DNA of 64,000 nucleotides from Osmanthus fragrans (Eukaryota > Streptophyta > Magnoliopsida > Lamiales > Oleaceae), in NCBI GenBank assembly GCA_019395295.1, contig CM033360.1, positions 3,378,919-3,442,918 of the forward strand, read 5' to 3'. Of the stretch, positions 60,577-64,000 are shown piece after piece. Below the pieces are notes generated by a model. That model saw nothing but the letters and a program-made list of their open reading frames with translations, made no database searches and was not told the origin of the DNA. A program made the translations under genes and the position numbers. Each line of letters begins with the position of its first letter. The first letter of the stretch is position 1.

Positions 60577-61434
60577 ATGGTTACAATTGAAACCTTGCCT
60601 CCAATAATTCAGAGACATTTTTCCATGTATACATACAGTAATCCCAATTATTTATACAGATACAGCTTCTTCTGCAATCGGTATAGAGCTTTACATGCAA
60701 AGCCTTGTCGTTTAGTTCACAATTCCGTGTCGTTTAGGTTACAACCTAGGGTTTCCAAGTTTCTACTTTGGGGAGGATTCTTGTCGAATAATCATAACCG
60801 ATACTTTGATTACACGAAAATTTATGCTAATAGTTCCTGTGAACATGATACTGATTCAACAGACAAGGCTGAATCCAAGGGGCAAGAAAACCAGAAATCT
60901 AAGGGTTCGAGAACGGGTTCTGGCCGGAAGGAGAAGCAGGGAAAGAATAATTGGTGGTGGTTAAAGGGGAATAAACAATGGAGGTGGGAGCCTATAATTC
61001 AAGCGCAAGAAATTGGTGTTTTGCTTATACAGTTAGCGATAGTGATGTTTGTGATGAGGTTGCTCCGGCCTGGGATCCCATTGCCCGGTTCTGAGCCTCG
61101 GACTTCTACTACGATTGTAAGCGTTCCATACAGTGAGTTTCTGAATAAGATAAATAGCAACCAGGTGCAGAAGGTGGAGGTTGATGGGGTCCACATAATG
61201 TTTAAATTGAAGAAGGATGGAATCAATACTGGAAGTGTGGAGAGTGTTGGTGACTTGAATAGTAAGTTCCAGGACTCAGATGCTTTGTTAAGAAGTGTGA
61301 AACCAACGAAGAGGATTGTGTACAAAACAACAAGGCCTAGCGATATCAAGACACCGTATGAGAAGATGGTTGAGAATGATGTTGAGTTTGGCTCCCCTGA
61401 TAAGAGATCTGGAGGCTTCTTGAATTCTGCATTG
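60577..61434 (+). CDS. Plastid ATP-dependent zinc metalloprotease FTSH7/9, first exon only
   Basis: FtsH proteins are membrane-anchored AAA+ proteases; FTSH7 and FTSH9 are a chloroplast pair outside the main thylakoid FTSH1/5/2/8 set. The exon encodes 286 residues in phase 0 and ends ATTG|GTGAGT. It has a Ser/Arg-rich transit-peptide-like N-terminus, a basic low-complexity stretch (KGSRTGSGRKEKQGKNNWWW), one transmembrane segment (IGVLLIQLAIVMFVMRLL, about residues 147-164), then RPGIPLPGSEPR and the FtsH lumenal/extracellular domain (VSVPYSEFLNKINSNQVQKV, EVDGVHIMFKLK). The second TM, Walker A/B AAA+ domain and HEXGH protease motif lie beyond the window. The following intron is at least 2.5 kb. 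Whether it is FTSH7 or FTSH9 cannot be decided here. Confidence 0.92.
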
Positions 61435-64000
61435 GTGAGTTATTATTACTGTTTCTTTTTTTTTTTTTTCTGGTAATTTGCTTGTTAACTGATTTAAGTT
61501 TTTTTTTTTTTTTTTCATATATATATAGATCTTAGTCTTTTTTCTTTTAATCTTTGAATAAGGGCATTGCAAGGCAAAACATTGAAGTATAAAGTTTGAA
61601 TCTTTTGCTTTTCTATGAACTAAACAGTTTAGTGAATTTCATTTATTACAGATGTAGCAAAAAAAATTATAATGGATCATCCGCGAAATTTTGATAATAT
61701 TTTAAATAGCTCTTCATTTGGTTTATTACTTTCGGAACTGAATTTGGCGTTTTGTTAGGTCATTTAGCTGTTAAGAATTTCCCTGATTCCACTTAGTTGA
61801 AAAAGAAATATCTGAATTAGTTGTTTTCCTACCCTTGTTTTCAAATAATACTTTAAGTCTTACTGTGATAGTACTTTTACTGAGGCAATATCGTTCTCGA
61901 ACTTATGATTGGTTTGGCCGTGCACTGCAGACCAATACTCATGGTTCTGCCCTTACATTGCAAGTATGACCTTGCTCTCTGCTATGATATTAAATGTCCA
62001 AAATCTTATCTTTTGTAATCATGCAATGTAATTGTGTTTTGTTTGTATACTCAATTTACAGCAGTACTTGACTATCATCTTTTTCCCGACTTCCCAATTG
62101 TATTGCTTGTTTCTTTCTTGGTTAGTTGTTAACATGTGCTTCTTTACCATTTAAAGGAGTTAATCGTTTCTTACTCAGTCTTCACTCATTTTGTTTTACC
62201 TTAACTTCCTTTTTAGTATACACTTTTCATTTTTGCCTTAACATCCTCACTTCAGCCATATTATTTTGCTTATATGTTGTATATTTGTAGCGCATAACTT
62301 TCTAGCACAACTGTTCTTACTTCTCATTTATTTGCTCTTGTTGGTCATACTATGCCCTCTACTACCGTGGTCATATTGAATCCCATGAATACCCTCACTT
62401 TATACTTTCGAATGATCGATGTCTTATCCTACACACTGCAACTGTGGTTTTTAGTTTTAAAATCTGATATTAAACCATATCTACAATATATTTCCAGTCA
62501 CCTACAGTTACAGTCTATACATTCATCATTCAACCATGACCCACTAATCTTAGTCCATTTTCAATGTGTTCAAACCATTTTTCTTATTGTTTTGTTTTGT
62601 ATTCAACTTGTGCTTCTTTACCATTAAAAAAAAAAAATGGCCGTTTGTTACTCAGTCCTTGTACATTTTACCTTGACATTCTCATGAACAGTCAGCAGTA
62701 ATTTTTTGACTACACATGGTGTATCTTATTTTCTCATGATGCGACACCATTAACGGACCTATTCATGCTGTTGATTTCAATTTTAACTTTACCTGTCAGC
62801 TGCACTATGCCATCTACTAGGAGCCTGTTTGGCCAAGCTGCTGAACAACTTGTAAGATGTTGCATAGTGTGGGTAAAACCTTCTGGTTGGAGGTTATAAA
62901 CCCTAAATATAAGCTCTTTAGGAAATAAATAAGCGGACAAGAACATATTTTTAACAACTTATAGATTTCTCTCATTCGGCCAACTGACTATCAATATTAT
63001 TCATACTTTACTTTAAATGCCACATATTAGTCTTACCGAACCCCTTGCCATTCTCTCTGCTCCCTCCATCCCTGGTGGACCCTGAAGCCCCACTTGTGGC
63101 AGCCCCTGTTCTCTACTCTAGCCATTCTTTCCTTCTCATTGCTCTTCCAAAATAAATTCTGCATTCAGCAGCCAACAGAACTCCCTCCGCACCATGGCCC
63201 ATTCCATCCGTCAGATTGCTTGCCCCCAAAATTTCCAAAATCGAGATTTAACAAAATAAATAAATATATTGAAGAGTTTTATCAAGATCAGTAGTTATTA
63301 GATCAAAATTTTCAGTCTCACACTTACATGCATACGTACACCCATGCACACAGATGGAGATCTAATGGATATTCCTGGAAAATTTGCCACTAACTAGGGC
63401 ATTCATTTTTGGGTAAAGAACAAGGAGTAGATTGAATTTATTTTATTTCCATAGCTATTATTTTTAAATTATGTGATTTTTCATTTTTGTTAGTTTGGTA
63501 ATTTTCCTCTTTGTGTAACAATTTTAAGTAAAGTATTTGCAACTATATAGACTGCTGATTATTTATATATTGGTAGATATTGAATTTTTTCTCCAAATTC
63601 TCCACTTTTGTTCTTCTCGGTCTCCTTGTGTCTGTCTTGCTCTTTCAGCATCAATTAATATATTTTTGTCATTCTACTCATTCTGCTGAAAAAATTCACC
63701 CGTCAAAAGCTACAACTCGTGGTGTTCTTCGTCCTAAAGAACGTAGAGATTCTTTACATCAGTTTTATACAAAGAAGTCTAGTTATTGTTCATCAAAGAG
63801 GAATCTTCTTATTATTTGTCAGAAAAGGAATCAACAGTGTGATAAAAAAAGAATCAACCACATAAGAATCCAAATACGACAGCCCGAACAGCAAAGCCAA
63901 CCATAAAAAAACTTCAAGGGCTCTGTTAGCATGTGCACAACACATGGAAGTGATGGAACCACATAGAGTTGTTCATGATATTATGTGACACCATTAGTCA
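61435..64000 (+). other. First intron of the FTSH7/9 gene (continues past window)
   Basis: No FtsH exon is recognisable to position 64000; the expected next exon (a second TM, then the AAA+ domain) is absent. It contains two diverged copies of GTGCTTCTTTACCATTTAAA / TTACTCAGTC sequence near 62140 and 62610, poly-T near 61499-61517, and a 108-codon reading frame at 63580-63906 with no family resemblance. Confidence 0.6.

Noticed and set aside
63580..63906. 108-codon frame near the window end as a candidate second FTSH exon
   Set aside because: It lacks the expected second transmembrane segment and any AAA+ motif, and no suitable splice phase is evident.
1..64000. tRNA, rRNA or organelle-derived insertions
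   Set aside because: I looked for tRNA A/B-box patterns, rRNA cores and plastid or mitochondrial genes and saw none; the only tRNA-related sequences are the two retrotransposon primer-binding sites. A systematic tRNA or organelle search was not possible here.

Overview
The window is nuclear DNA from a flowering plant, almost certainly a eudicot. Genes have short GT-AG exons separated by AT-rich introns, the protein families are plant-specific (DIVARICATA-type MYB, DUF641, plant laccase, plastid FtsH7/9), and the space between genes is filled with Ty1/copia LTR retrotransposons, hAT-like non-autonomous DNA transposons and MITE-like sequence. An asterid is possible, but I cannot prove the lineage from sequence alone. 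Gene calls rest on family recognition by eye and on exon junctions whose phases I checked by hand.

Layout. 1-4922: two nested copia elements on the minus strand; a short element (517-4011, perfect 5-bp target duplication) sits inside the gag of an older, decayed copia. 5751-7344: the last two exons of a neutral ceramidase (+). 8113-9878: a two-exon DUF641 gene of the GIL1/UNE1 type (-). About 10330-15912: a tandem array of roughly 1.96-kb units, each containing about 650-bp inverted arms around a small loop; this is the most unusual structure in the window. 15913-21001: AT-rich intergenic DNA with a MITE. 21002-21792: a small conserved single-TM protein (-). 21793-27318: repeats. 27319-32132: an intact six-exon laccase (+). 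32133-45000: gene-poor, with a long-TIR DNA element carrying a nested hAT MITE, a possible solo LTR and AT-rich repeats. 45901-47063: a two-exon DIVARICATA-like MYB (+). About 49310-52939: a decayed AT5G17910-like membrane-protein gene (-). 54105-58012: three hAT-like elements with 8-bp duplications, one holding a further nested element. 58570-60000: a probable TIR element with a minisatellite and GC-rich core. 60577-61434: first exon of plastid FTSH7/9 (+), whose first intron runs past the window end.

How it fits together. The genes belong to unrelated processes: sphingolipid turnover, light/gravity signalling, lignin-type phenol oxidation, MYB regulation and plastid protein quality control. 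I see no operon-like or cluster logic. The recurring theme is transposable-element nesting: copia in copia, hAT in long-TIR element, hAT in hAT, MITEs in laccase introns, and hairpin-forming repeat units multiplied in tandem. The best candidate for something undescribed is the tandem palindrome array with interchangeable loop sequence at about 10.3-15.9 kb.
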